From Ruegeria sp. TM1040 (GTDB lineage: Bacteria; Pseudomonadota; Alphaproteobacteria; Rhodobacterales; Rhodobacteraceae): a DNA stretch of 64,000 bases. Positions 18,537 through 27,049 of the stretch are shown here, piece after piece (within the stretch, counting starts at the first letter, position 1; each line of letters opens with the position of its first letter). The notes under the pieces were generated by a model that was not told where the DNA came from, did not search any database, and saw only the letters and a list, made by a program, of their open reading frames with translations. The stretch lies in the NCBI RefSeq assembly GCF_000014065.1, contig NC_008043.1:625001-689000 (forward strand), in the 5' to 3' direction. The position numbers were made by a program, and so were the translations under genes.

Positions 18537-19469
18537 ATGATTTTCAATCTTATCAATGTCGTCCTGCCTGTCTTTGTGGTCGTCGGCATCGGGTATGGGC
18601 TCACTCTTCGCGGGGTGTTTCAGCAGGTCCAGATCGACGGTTTAATGAAATTCGCCCAAGGGGTCGCGATCCCCTTTCTGCTATTTCGCGCCATGGCGGG
18701 GATCGACCTCCAATCCGGCTTTGATCCGCGCTTGCTGATCAGTTTTTACACTGGCGCGGCGATTTGTTTCTTCGCCGGGTTTATGGGTGCGCGTGTGTTT
18801 TTCAAGCGCGATTGGGAAGACTGCGTCGCCATTGGCTTTTGTTGCCTGTTTTCAAACTCTGTTCTTTTGGGGCTGCCGATCACAGAACGCGCCTTCGGTC
18901 CCGATGCTCTGGTAGGGAATTACGCGATTATCGCGTTTCACTCGCCGTTCTGCTATGCGCTTGGCATCACCGCGATGGAGATTATCCGCAATCGCGGGCA
19001 AGGGGGACTGCGTACGGCCACATCCGTGTTCCGGTCAATTTTCAAGAACAACCTGATCCTCGCCATACTGGCGGGGTTTGCGGTAAATCTCTCGGGATTG
19101 AGCGTGCCCGAACCCGTCGATGATGCGCTGGCACTGGTGGCCAAGGCGGGTCTGCCCACGGCGCTTTTTGCGCTTGGTGGGATCATGGTGCAGTACCGAC
19201 CCGAAGGGGATCTGCGCACCATTGCGATGGTCTGCTGTATTGCGTTGCTTTTGCATCCGGCCATCGTCTACGCGCTCGGATCTGCATTGGATGTGCGCCA
19301 GGATCTCTTCCGCTCGGGCGTCCTGAATGCGGCCATGGCGCCGGGCGTCAATGGCTATATCTTTGCCAATATGTACGGGCGGGCCAAACGTGTTGCGGCG
19401 TCTTCGGTCTTGATTGCGACCGCCTCAAGCGTTGTGACCGTGCTCCTTTGGCTGACGTTGCTCAGCTGA
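18537..19469 (+). CDS. AEC family (auxin efflux carrier-like) transporter
   Basis: A 310-residue integral membrane protein with about ten hydrophobic segments in two repeats. N-terminus FNLINVVLPVFVVVGIGYGLTLRG and the C-terminal repeat NAAMAPGVNGYIFANMYGRAKRVAASSVLIAT fit the AEC family, which exports or imports small organic acids such as malonate or malate. The substrate cannot be read from the sequence. It follows the MBL gene by 36 bp and may be the last gene of the run. Confidence 0.85.
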   Translation: MIFNLINVVLPVFVVVGIGYGLTLRGVFQQVQIDGLMKFAQGVAIPFLLFRAMAGIDLQSGFDPRLLISFYTGAAICFFAGFMGARVFFKRDWEDCVAIGFCCLFSNSVLLGLPITERAFGPDALVGNYAIIAFHSPFCYALGITAMEIIRNRGQGGLRTATSVFRSIFKNNLILAILAGFAVNLSGLSVPEPVDDALALVAKAGLPTALFALGGIMVQYRPEGDLRTIAMVCCIALLLHPAIVYALGSALDVRQDLFRSGVLNAAMAPGVNGYIFANMYGRAKRVAASSVLIATASSVVTVLLWLTLLS

Positions 19470-19592
19470 TCAGAGAGGACGCGGCGCGCGATGTTTGCAG
19501 GACTTTTATGAAGTTTTTTTCGCCCCCTTGCACCCCCTGCCAGATGCGGTAAGAGACGGGCTGAAATTTCACTAAGTCTCAAGGATCCTCCC

Positions 19593-20138
19593 ATGTTTGC
19601 TGGACAAAAACTCCCCCAGGTGACCTTCCGTACCCGTGTTCGCGACGACAGCATCGAGGGCCCAAACCCGTTCCGCTGGCAGGACATGACCACTGCAGAT
19701 TACTTCGCGGGCAAGCGCGTGATCCTGTTCTCGCTGCCGGGCGCGTTCACCCCGACTTGCTCGACCTACCAGCTGCCCGGTTTTGAGAACGGGTTTGAGG
19801 ATTTCAAGGCTGAAGGCATCGACGAAATCTACTGCATGTCCGTCAACGACAGCTTTGTGATGAACAAATGGGCCGAAGCGCAGGGCATCAAGAACGTCAA
19901 AGTGATCCCCGACGGCTCTGGCGAATTCACCCGTAAAGTGGGCATGCTGGTCGCCAAGGACAACCTCGGCTTTGGCATGCGTTCCTGGCGCTATGCAGCC
20001 ATCATCAACGATGGGGTTGTAGAAGCGTGGTTCGAAGAGCCGGGCCGCGATGACAACCACGCAGAAGATCCGTATGGCGAATCCGCGCCCGAGAACCTGC
20101 TGAAGCACCTCAAGGAAAAAGTCTCCGAAGCGGCCTGA
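19593..20138 (+). CDS. Peroxiredoxin (Prx5/AhpE-like)
   Basis: A 181-residue thiol peroxidase that reduces H2O2 and organic peroxides. The peroxidatic cysteine lies in PGAFTPTCSTYQLPGFE (C56). The overall layout, with SVNDSFVMNKWAEAQ, is that of the Prx5 subfamily. No resolving Cys is obvious in the usual place, so it probably uses glutathione or glutaredoxin. It stands alone and is followed by a strong terminator. Confidence 0.93.
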   Translation: MFAGQKLPQVTFRTRVRDDSIEGPNPFRWQDMTTADYFAGKRVILFSLPGAFTPTCSTYQLPGFENGFEDFKAEGIDEIYCMSVNDSFVMNKWAEAQGIKNVKVIPDGSGEFTRKVGMLVAKDNLGFGMRSWRYAAIINDGVVEAWFEEPGRDDNHAEDPYGESAPENLLKHLKEKVSEAA

Positions 20139-20162
20139 TCCGCATTCGTCGATGAGATGCAG

Positions 20163-20193
20163 AGCCCCGCAAGCTGTCTTGCGGGGCTTTTTT
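20163..20193 (+). terminator. Rho-independent terminator after the peroxiredoxin gene
   Basis: AGCCCCGCAAG (20163-20173) and CTTGCGGGGCT (20178-20188) form an 11-bp perfect stem with a CTGT loop, then a T-run. It also separates this gene from the convergent peptidase gene. Confidence 0.9.
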
Positions 20194-20204
20194 GTGATGT
20201 AGCG

Positions 20205-21596
20205 TCAGGCGAGTGGTCCGCCCTGTTCGCCAAGGTCCCAGAAGACTCCGGCCATCACTCTCAACGCGTCGTGGTATACAGATTTCAATACGTGTTCGTT
20301 TGGCGCATGCTGCGAACAGCCTCTGTAGGAATGAGGCACCCAAATTGTCGGCACCTCCAGGATGTCGGTGAAGCTGTCATTTGGCAAAGAGCCTGCAAGG
20401 TTTGGAAGCACATGCAGCGCACCAGAAGTCCTGCGGATCGACTCTCCAACGAACTGCGCCCAAGGGTGATCGGGGTCCAGACGGGTTGCGGCAAAAAAGC
20501 CTCGTTCGTGGCAGCGGATTTCGACGCTCTCGAAGCCATGCGCGTCCAAATGGCGCCGCAATGCGGGCACCACGTCCTCCGGGTCGGTGCCGACAACGTA
20601 TCGCAACTGACACGTCGCGCGCGCCCAACCCGAGATCGCATTGACAGGCGCTTCTGGCACACCCGAAACCATCGCCAGAACCGTAAAGCTGTTCCAGCCA
20701 AAGACGCGCTCTGCCGGGGTCAGGTCTTCTTCGCCCCAGTCGGGGTTCACCGCTGGCCCCTGTCCTCCCGCGACAGGGAGGTCTCGAAGCGCCATGCGCA
20801 CATTCTCGGTAAGACTATCCGGGCGCCATTCGGGCACTTTGATCTGGCCGCGCACATCGGTGATACAGGCCAGCGCATGTGCGAGGATCATGGCCGGGTC
20901 CGACAAAAGCCCGCCCCAATTGCCCGAATGATGCGCACCCTCATGCGTTTCAACCACAAGATCAAATGTCGTGCCCCCGCGCGAACCCATGAACATGGTT
21001 GGCACGTCGGGCTGCAGCCGGGGGCCATCAGAGGCGATGAGAACATCTGCTGTGAGCCGGTCCTTGTAGGCTCTGAACACGTCGGGCAGGCCGACTGAAC
21101 CAACTTCTTCGCTCATTTCAATGACAATGCGCGTGTTGAAGCCGAGGTGGCCGCGTTCTGCAAGAACGGCTTCGAGCGCTGCGATGTTGATCAGGTGTTG
21201 ACCCTTGTTGTCGGCGGTGCCGCGACCATAGAGGCGATCGCCTTCTTCGACGAGCACCCAGGGCTCTAGCCCCTCGCGCCAGCGTCCTTCTTGTCCCAGC
21301 ACTGCGTCACCGTGCCCGTAGGTCAGTATGGTGGGGAGTGCCTCGCCTTCGCGCCGCTCACCAATCAGCAGGGGACCGCCGGTCGGGTCGGGATTGTCGA
21401 TGATCTCGCAATCAAATCCGAGCGCACGCAGCCGCGGCAGCATTGCCTCTTCGAGATAGCGCCGACATTCCATGCGCGCCTCGGGCGCGGTGTTCTGGCT
21501 TTCGCTTCGATAGGTGACAAGATGCGCCAGATCGGACTGGAAATCTCCTGCCTCAAAATAGCGGCTGGCGCGGGAAAGAGCGGATTCGCGGCTCAT
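20205..21596 (-). CDS. M20 family metallopeptidase (dipeptidase/amidohydrolase)
   Basis: A 463-residue zinc peptidase. TYGHGDAVLGQEGRW carries the first metal His and catalytic Asp. The bridging Asp follows in YGRGTADNKGQH, with EMSEEVGSVGL for the catalytic Glu pair. A dimerisation domain lies in the middle, and a C-terminal WVPHSYRGCSQHAPNEH supplies the last His. The start is ATG 21596, overlapping the stop of the gamma-glutamyltransferase gene (ATGA), rather than an upstream in-frame codon. As the last gene of the peptide-transport operon it likely hydrolyses imported di- or tripeptides or their cleavage products. Confidence 0.9.
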   Translation of the reverse strand: MSRESALSRASRYFEAGDFQSDLAHLVTYRSESQNTAPEARMECRRYLEEAMLPRLRALGFDCEIIDNPDPTGGPLLIGERREGEALPTILTYGHGDAVLGQEGRWREGLEPWVLVEEGDRLYGRGTADNKGQHLINIAALEAVLAERGHLGFNTRIVIEMSEEVGSVGLPDVFRAYKDRLTADVLIASDGPRLQPDVPTMFMGSRGGTTFDLVVETHEGAHHSGNWGGLLSDPAMILAHALACITDVRGQIKVPEWRPDSLTENVRMALRDLPVAGGQGPAVNPDWGEEDLTPAERVFGWNSFTVLAMVSGVPEAPVNAISGWARATCQLRYVVGTDPEDVVPALRRHLDAHGFESVEIRCHERGFFAATRLDPDHPWAQFVGESIRRTSGALHVLPNLAGSLPNDSFTDILEVPTIWVPHSYRGCSQHAPNEHVLKSVYHDALRVMAGVFWDLGEQGGPLA

Positions 21597-23158
21597 GTTT
21601 GACCCTCGGTGATTGCATCGCCCCACGGCGACATGACTTCAGTGCAGCCGCTGTTCTTGCCGTCCTTGCGCATGACACCGGCAGGGCAGGCAAACGCATA
21701 GGGAGACACGGTGCGACGCGTTGGAACGGTCGGTTTTTCTGCGTTGAGCGCGCCCAGCACCTCCGGTGGGAGGGTCTCATCAGCGATGATCTGCTCGCCT
21801 CCGGACATGTCGATGCGGGGCGTGTGAAAGGCCGCTTCTATATCCATTTCGCCATCGACCACGAAAGACGCCAACTGAGAGACGGCGGAGACGATCTTGC
21901 GCCCTCCGGATGCGCCAAAAGCAAAGCGCGTGTCGACCGTCTCGCCCAGGATTGGGCAGACGTTCATCAGGCAGGCCTTGCCCGGCGCAAGCGAGTTTGG
22001 ACGCCCCTGTTCGGGATCAAACCACATGATGCCGTTGTTCATCAGAAAGCCGGTTGCAGGCGACACCACGCGGCTGCCAAAGATCGACAAGAGTGTCTGG
22101 GTATGGCTGACCATATTGCCGTCGCGATCCACCACCGAAAAATGCGTGGTGCAGCCCGGGGCCTCCGGCACTTCGCCATCATCGCCCATCTTTCCAAGAC
22201 GTTCCGCATAAGCGCGATCGAGGGCGCGGGCGTAGGCGACATAGGCCGACGCGGGTGTTGAGAGATCCGCCGACTCAAGCTGCTCGAGGACACGCGCGAA
22301 CGTGGGGCCTGCCGTTAGCCCAGGCATCACATGAAACTGTGCGTTGCGATAGCTCACGGGGCGTGCATTCCCCATCCAGGCCCGATACCCCGCGAGGTCA
22401 TCTGCCGAGAGGCAGCCGCCTTTGTCTTGGACATCGCGGGCCATCGCCTGCGCAAGATCACCTTCGTAAAACGCGCGCGGGCCGTGTTGCGCGATATGCG
22501 CAAGCGAGTCAGCCATCCGGCTTTGATCGAGGCGATTGTCGGGAACGGCAGTCCAGCCAGAGCCTTTGGGCCAGACCCCATCGTCCAGAAACAGCGCTGC
22601 CGCATCCGGGTCGCGCGCCAGATTACGTGCGGTCGAGGCAATCATCAGCGCCGCGTACCAATCCACCAGCATGCCCTCTTTGGCATGAGCGATGGCCGGC
22701 GCCAGGAGCTCTGCCCAGGACATCCTTCCCCAACGGGCGTGTGCCTGACCGATGCCATCCACGGTGCCCGGGACAGCGATCGCGGTGGCGCCTTCGACGT
22801 TGCGGTCGTCGACCACGCGTTCCCAAGGAAAGAGGTCGCCGGCCTTGCCGTCACCCGAAAGCGGATAGTTCGCAAGATCCAGCCCCTTGGGCGAGCGCAT
22901 GCCAAAGTTGATCGCAACGGCCTCACCGGTGTCTGCGCGCCAGTGAACCGCTGCGCCGCCGCCCGCCGGACCACTCATCCATGGCTCCAATACGCCTACA
23001 ACAAAAGAGGTCGCCACTGCTGCATCCACCGCATCGCCCCCTGCACGCAGAACGGCTGCGCCTGCTTCGGCGGCTTGTCGATGTTGAGAGGCGACCACAC
23101 CGCCTGCGGTTTCAATGACGTATTTCCGGGTAATTTGCGTTTGTGAGAGAGCGCTCAT
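21593..23158 (-). CDS. ggt: Gamma-glutamyltransferase family protein
   Basis: A 521-residue Ntn-type hydrolase that removes or transfers gamma-glutamyl groups, for example from glutathione. The autoprocessing/nucleophile Thr is in GCTTHFSVVDRDGNMVSHTQTLLSIFGS, and the small subunit shows FGASGGRKIVSAVSQ near the end. No export signal is obvious, so it may act in the cytoplasm on imported peptides. The start overlaps the stop of the preceding ABC ATPase gene (ATGA) and the stop overlaps the peptidase gene, so it is tightly embedded in the operon. Confidence 0.9.
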   Translation of the reverse strand: MSALSQTQITRKYVIETAGGVVASQHRQAAEAGAAVLRAGGDAVDAAVATSFVVGVLEPWMSGPAGGGAAVHWRADTGEAVAINFGMRSPKGLDLANYPLSGDGKAGDLFPWERVVDDRNVEGATAIAVPGTVDGIGQAHARWGRMSWAELLAPAIAHAKEGMLVDWYAALMIASTARNLARDPDAAALFLDDGVWPKGSGWTAVPDNRLDQSRMADSLAHIAQHGPRAFYEGDLAQAMARDVQDKGGCLSADDLAGYRAWMGNARPVSYRNAQFHVMPGLTAGPTFARVLEQLESADLSTPASAYVAYARALDRAYAERLGKMGDDGEVPEAPGCTTHFSVVDRDGNMVSHTQTLLSIFGSRVVSPATGFLMNNGIMWFDPEQGRPNSLAPGKACLMNVCPILGETVDTRFAFGASGGRKIVSAVSQLASFVVDGEMDIEAAFHTPRIDMSGGEQIIADETLPPEVLGALNAEKPTVPTRRTVSPYAFACPAGVMRKDGKNSGCTEVMSPWGDAITEGQT

Positions 23159-24138
23159 GCTGCATCCTTTCGCGGCATCGGGCTGTCGGGATCTTCATAG
23201 TGGCATTCCACACGCCCTTGCGCAGTCGCGATTGTGCGGGGAGCCTGCGTTTTGCAATGCGCCGTTGCCAACGGACACCGTGGATGAAAGGCGCACCCCG
23301 AAGGAGGGGCGATCGGGTTTGGATAGGCGGTGCCAAGCGCTGTTTCCGGCACACCCAGTCCCGGCTCTGGGGTGAGGACCGAGCTCAGGAGCGCGCGGGT
23401 ATAGGGGTGTTTGGGCGTCTCGAATAGTTCGGCCACCGGGGCTTCTTCGACAATACGCCCGAGATACATCACCGCCACCCGCGTCGCCAGGTGTTCAACA
23501 ACCGCGAGATCGTGGCTGATGAACAGATAGGTGAGGCCAAACTCGCGCCTGAGGTCGCCGAGCAGGTTCAGGATCTGGCTTTGCACGGAAACATCCAGCG
23601 CGGAGGTGGGTTCATCGCAGATGACGATTTCCGGCTTCATCACCAAGGCACGGGCAATGGCAACGCGCTGACGCTGGCCACCAGACATTTGGCTTGGGTA
23701 TGTGTTCATGACCCGTTGCGGCAGGCCGACCACATCCAGCATCTCTTTCACAGCCTTGCGCTGGCTGGTGCTGTCGCCAATCTTGTGTACGCGCAGGGGC
23801 AAAGAGATCAGATCATAGATGGATTTGCGCGGATTGAGTGAGGAGTAGGGGTCCTGAAATATGGGCTGAAGCCGACCCGCGAGGGCGCGACGATCCAGCG
23901 CGTCCATTGGCGCGCCGTCCACAAGTACCTGACCCGAGGTGGGTTTTTCCAGTCCAAGCAAAAGCTTGGCGAGGGTGGATTTGCCGCACCCCGACTCTCC
24001 CACGAGGCCCAGGACCTCTCCCTTGCCCAGTGAGAGTGAGACGTTATTCACCGCTGTGAGCGGCTTTCGTGCGCCGAACAGACCCTGTTTGACGCTGTAG
24101 GTTTTAGTCACCCCATTCAGGGTCAGAACATCACTCAT
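23155..24138 (-). CDS. dppF: Oligopeptide/dipeptide ABC transporter, ATP-binding protein (DppF type)
   Basis: 327 residues. Walker A GESGCGKST (48-56), Q-loop, signature MSGGQRQRVAIARAL, Walker B IVICDEPTSALDVS, and the C-terminal oligopeptide-transporter domain with CAFHPRCPLATAHC. Energises the peptide importer together with the DppD-type subunit, which it follows with an ATGA overlap. Confidence 0.94.
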   Translation of the reverse strand: MSDVLTLNGVTKTYSVKQGLFGARKPLTAVNNVSLSLGKGEVLGLVGESGCGKSTLAKLLLGLEKPTSGQVLVDGAPMDALDRRALAGRLQPIFQDPYSSLNPRKSIYDLISLPLRVHKIGDSTSQRKAVKEMLDVVGLPQRVMNTYPSQMSGGQRQRVAIARALVMKPEIVICDEPTSALDVSVQSQILNLLGDLRREFGLTYLFISHDLAVVEHLATRVAVMYLGRIVEEAPVAELFETPKHPYTRALLSSVLTPEPGLGVPETALGTAYPNPIAPPSGCAFHPRCPLATAHCKTQAPRTIATAQGRVECHYEDPDSPMPRKDAA

Positions 24139-25130
24139 ACCGCCTCTCCTTCATGGGATAGAGCCCCGTCTGGGTGAATGCATTTGAACTCATGGCTTGC
24201 TTCGCCTCGAAGGGGAATGTCGGCGCGGCACTCTGGACGCGCATGCAGGCAGCGGGTGCGGAAGGCGCAGCCGCTCACCTCGCCAATGAGGGACGGCACG
24301 ATGCCCGGAATGGTCCCCAGAGCGGCCCCGCGCTCGGTCTTGCCGGGTTGCGGGATGCAGCGCAAAAGTCCGCGTGTGTAGGGATGGCTTGGAGTCGCAA
24401 ACACGTCCGCTGCAGGGCCGGTCTCCACAAGCTCTCCCGCATACATCACGGCCACTTTGTCGGCGACGCGCGCCACCACGCCGAGATCATGGGTGATCAA
24501 GATCATGGCCATGTTCATTTCCCGCGTGAGGTCGACCAAGAGACGTAGGATCTGCGCCTGAATGGTCACATCCAGCGCGGTCGTCGGCTCATCCGCGATC
24601 AGCAGGTCCGGCTCGCACATCAGGGCCAAGGCAATCATCACCCGCTGACGCAAACCACCGGACAACTGGTGCGGATATTGCGACAGGCGGCTCTCGGCTG
24701 CGGTGATGCCGACCTTTTCAAGCAGCTCAATGGCCCGCGCGCGAGCGGCAGACTTGCTGACCTTGCGATGCAGCAGCAGCGTTTCGGTCAACTGATCGCC
24801 GATGGTGTAGGCTGGGTTGAGCGATGTCATCGGCTCTTGGAAGATCATCGCCATGCGGTTGCCGCGCAGATCGCGCATCACCCGGCGGTTCGCCGTCAGA
24901 AGGTCGATGTTTTCAAACCGCATCTCATCGGCGCGGCGTTTGATTGACTTGCCCAACAGCCCCATGACAGCCAGCGAGGTCAGTGACTTTCCGGAGCCGC
25001 TTTCGCCCACGATAGAGAGGGTCTCGCCGCGCATTAGGTCAAAATCGATGCCGCGCACGGCGTGCAGCGTGCCGCTGCCGGTGGGAATGTCGAGGGTCAG
25101 GTTCTTTACGGAAAGAAGCGTATCGCTCAT
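24135..25130 (-). CDS. dppD: Oligopeptide/dipeptide ABC transporter, ATP-binding protein (DppD type)
   Basis: 331 residues. Walker A GESGSGKSL (42-50), signature LSGGLRQRVMIALAL, Walker B LLIADEPTTALDVT, and a C-terminal cysteine motif CAFRTRCLHARPEC typical of the oligopeptide family. Second ATPase of the importer; 3 bp after the DppC-type gene. Confidence 0.94.
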   Translation of the reverse strand: MSDTLLSVKNLTLDIPTGSGTLHAVRGIDFDLMRGETLSIVGESGSGKSLTSLAVMGLLGKSIKRRADEMRFENIDLLTANRRVMRDLRGNRMAMIFQEPMTSLNPAYTIGDQLTETLLLHRKVSKSAARARAIELLEKVGITAAESRLSQYPHQLSGGLRQRVMIALALMCEPDLLIADEPTTALDVTIQAQILRLLVDLTREMNMAMILITHDLGVVARVADKVAVMYAGELVETGPAADVFATPSHPYTRGLLRCIPQPGKTERGAALGTIPGIVPSLIGEVSGCAFRTRCLHARPECRADIPLRGEASHEFKCIHPDGALSHEGEAV

Positions 25131-25133
25131 GGG

Positions 25134-26030
25134 TCAGCTCCGTCCTTCGGGGGCGGTGACGTCGCGCAGACCATCGCCCATGAGATTGATTGCCAGCACA
25201 AGCAGGAACAAAACGGCGCCGGGAATGAGAACCAGCCAAGGCTCAAACAACATCATGTTTTTGCCTTCGCTCACCATCAGACCCCACGAAGGGGTCGGCG
25301 GTTGCACGCCTAGACCAAGGAAGCTCAGTGCCGCTTCGAGCAGGATCGCATGGGCCATCTCCAGCGTGATCACCACGATCAGGTTGTTGAAGATATTTGG
25401 CATGATCTCGGTCAAGAGGATGCGCGGGGTCGAGGCTCCGATCACCTGAGCGGCGGCCACGTAGTCGCGACGGCTGACCTGCAAGGTCGACGCCCGCATC
25501 ACCACGGCAAATCGGTCCCACAACAATAGGCCGAGCACGCAGACCACGACCGTCAAAGACCCGCCAAGGATTGCCACGACAGCCAGCGCCACCAGGACCA
25601 CGGGCATCGCCAGGCGCACGTTTATGAGGAAGGTCACAACCGCGTCGACCTTGCCGCCGAAATACCCGGCTGCAACCCCCATGGCGGTGCCGATCACGCC
25701 AGAAATCAGCGCAGCGACTGCGCCGATCAGAAGCGAAACCCGCGCGCCGTAGATCAGGCGTGACAGGTAATCCCGCCCGAGATGGTCGGTGCCGAGGGGA
25801 TGCTCCCATGTGCCGCCCAGAAAAACAGGGGGTACCATGCGGTTCATCAGGCTTTGCTCATAGGGATTATGTGGCGCCAGAACCGGGGCGAGGAGGGCGA
25901 TCACGACCAAGAGGCCAACCACACAGAGGCCAAAGATTAGCCCCTTGTGACCAAGCGCGCGCGTCTTCAGCATCTGGCGCGGCGTCGGCCCTTGGATTTC
26001 TTGATAGAGAGGATCAGTTGCGTCGGTCAC
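25134..26030 (-). CDS. dppC: Peptide ABC transporter permease (DppC type)
   Basis: 298 residues with an N-terminal cytoplasmic stretch, a first membrane segment (GLIFGLCVVGLLVVIALLAPVLAPHNPY) and the binding-protein-dependent permease domain with about five further segments. The conserved YVAAAQVIGAS...ILLTEIMPNI is the EAA loop that contacts the ATPases. HPLGTDHLGRDYLSRLIYGARVSL is typical of DppC. Confidence 0.93.
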   Translation of the reverse strand: MTDATDPLYQEIQGPTPRQMLKTRALGHKGLIFGLCVVGLLVVIALLAPVLAPHNPYEQSLMNRMVPPVFLGGTWEHPLGTDHLGRDYLSRLIYGARVSLLIGAVAALISGVIGTAMGVAAGYFGGKVDAVVTFLINVRLAMPVVLVALAVVAILGGSLTVVVCVLGLLLWDRFAVVMRASTLQVSRRDYVAAAQVIGASTPRILLTEIMPNIFNNLIVVITLEMAHAILLEAALSFLGLGVQPPTPSWGLMVSEGKNMMLFEPWLVLIPGAVLFLLVLAINLMGDGLRDVTAPEGRS

Positions 26031-26031
26031 G

Positions 26032-26949
26032 TCAGGAACTCCGCATTCTTGGGTCCAGCCAGGCGTTCAGCACGTCGGCAAGGAAGGTGAAAATGATGTA
26101 GAACATAGAGAAGACGAGGATCAGAGCCTGCACCGTTGGCAGGTCGTTACGGGCAATGCTTTCCCATGCGAGGAAGCCTGCGCCATGCAGGGCAAAGACG
26201 GATTCCACAACGATGGAACCACCCAGCATAAAGCCCATCTGCACCGCAGCGAGGCTGACCACCGGAATGATTGCATTGCGCAACGCGTGTTTGAACAGGA
26301 CCCGTCCCTCACCTGCGCCTTTGGCACGGGCGGTACGGATGTAGTCCGAGTTCAACACATCCAGCATACCCGCCCGCGTGAGGCGCATGATGGCTGGCAT
26401 GGCGTAATAGCCGAGCACGATGGTTGGCATGATAAAGTGACGCCAAGTGGCCGCACCGGAAGGCGGCAAGAGGCCAAGTTGGATGGCAAACACCACGATG
26501 AGGATCAGGCCGAACCAGAAAGAGGGCATCGCCTGCCCTGCCACGGAAAGGAACAGAGCCACGCGGTCAATAATCGAGTTCGGGCGGATTGCGGCCGCCA
26601 CACCCAGGGGCACTGCAGTCAGAAGCGCGAAGCTGATCCCGCAGACACCAAGCAGCATAGTGACCTGAAGCCGTTCAGCAATCAGACCGGCAACCGGCAA
26701 TTTGAAATAATAGCTTTCACCAAAATCACCACGGATCGCTGCAAAGAGCCATTCGCCGTATTGCACCAACATGGGACGGTCAAAGCCATAGAGCCGACGT
26801 AGGGCTTCGACGTCTTCGCCACTTGCCGTCTCACCGGCTAGAGCCGCGGCAGGGTCACCGGATAGAAACAGCAGTGAAAAACTGATGAAGCTGACTGTGA
26901 AGGCGACCAGCAAAGCCAGCCCCAGTCTCTTCAGGATGAAAGGAAGCAT
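26032..26949 (-). CDS. dppB: Peptide ABC transporter permease (DppB type)
   Basis: 305 residues, six predicted membrane segments. The EAA loop YIRTARAKGAGEGRVLFKHALRNAIIPVV and the N-terminal ILKRLGLALLVAFTVSFISFSLLFLSGDPA are typical of DppB-type permeases. It starts about 100 bp after the binding-protein gene, a common spacing that lets the binding protein be made in excess. Confidence 0.93.
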   Translation of the reverse strand: MLPFILKRLGLALLVAFTVSFISFSLLFLSGDPAAALAGETASGEDVEALRRLYGFDRPMLVQYGEWLFAAIRGDFGESYYFKLPVAGLIAERLQVTMLLGVCGISFALLTAVPLGVAAAIRPNSIIDRVALFLSVAGQAMPSFWFGLILIVVFAIQLGLLPPSGAATWRHFIMPTIVLGYYAMPAIMRLTRAGMLDVLNSDYIRTARAKGAGEGRVLFKHALRNAIIPVVSLAAVQMGFMLGGSIVVESVFALHGAGFLAWESIARNDLPTVQALILVFSMFYIIFTFLADVLNAWLDPRMRSS

Positions 26950-27049
26950 GGGATACCTCGCGCGTCAGGCCGGTGGCCCGCGCATCTGGGGTTGTGTCGT
27001 AGAGGAGAGGAGGACGCCGAGCGAAAAGATCTCCGCTCGGCCCGCAAGA

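Noticed and set aside
20157-21098. Plus-strand 313-codon frame over the M20 peptidase
   Set aside because: It is antisense to a well-conserved peptidase and contains the terminator of the neighbouring gene.
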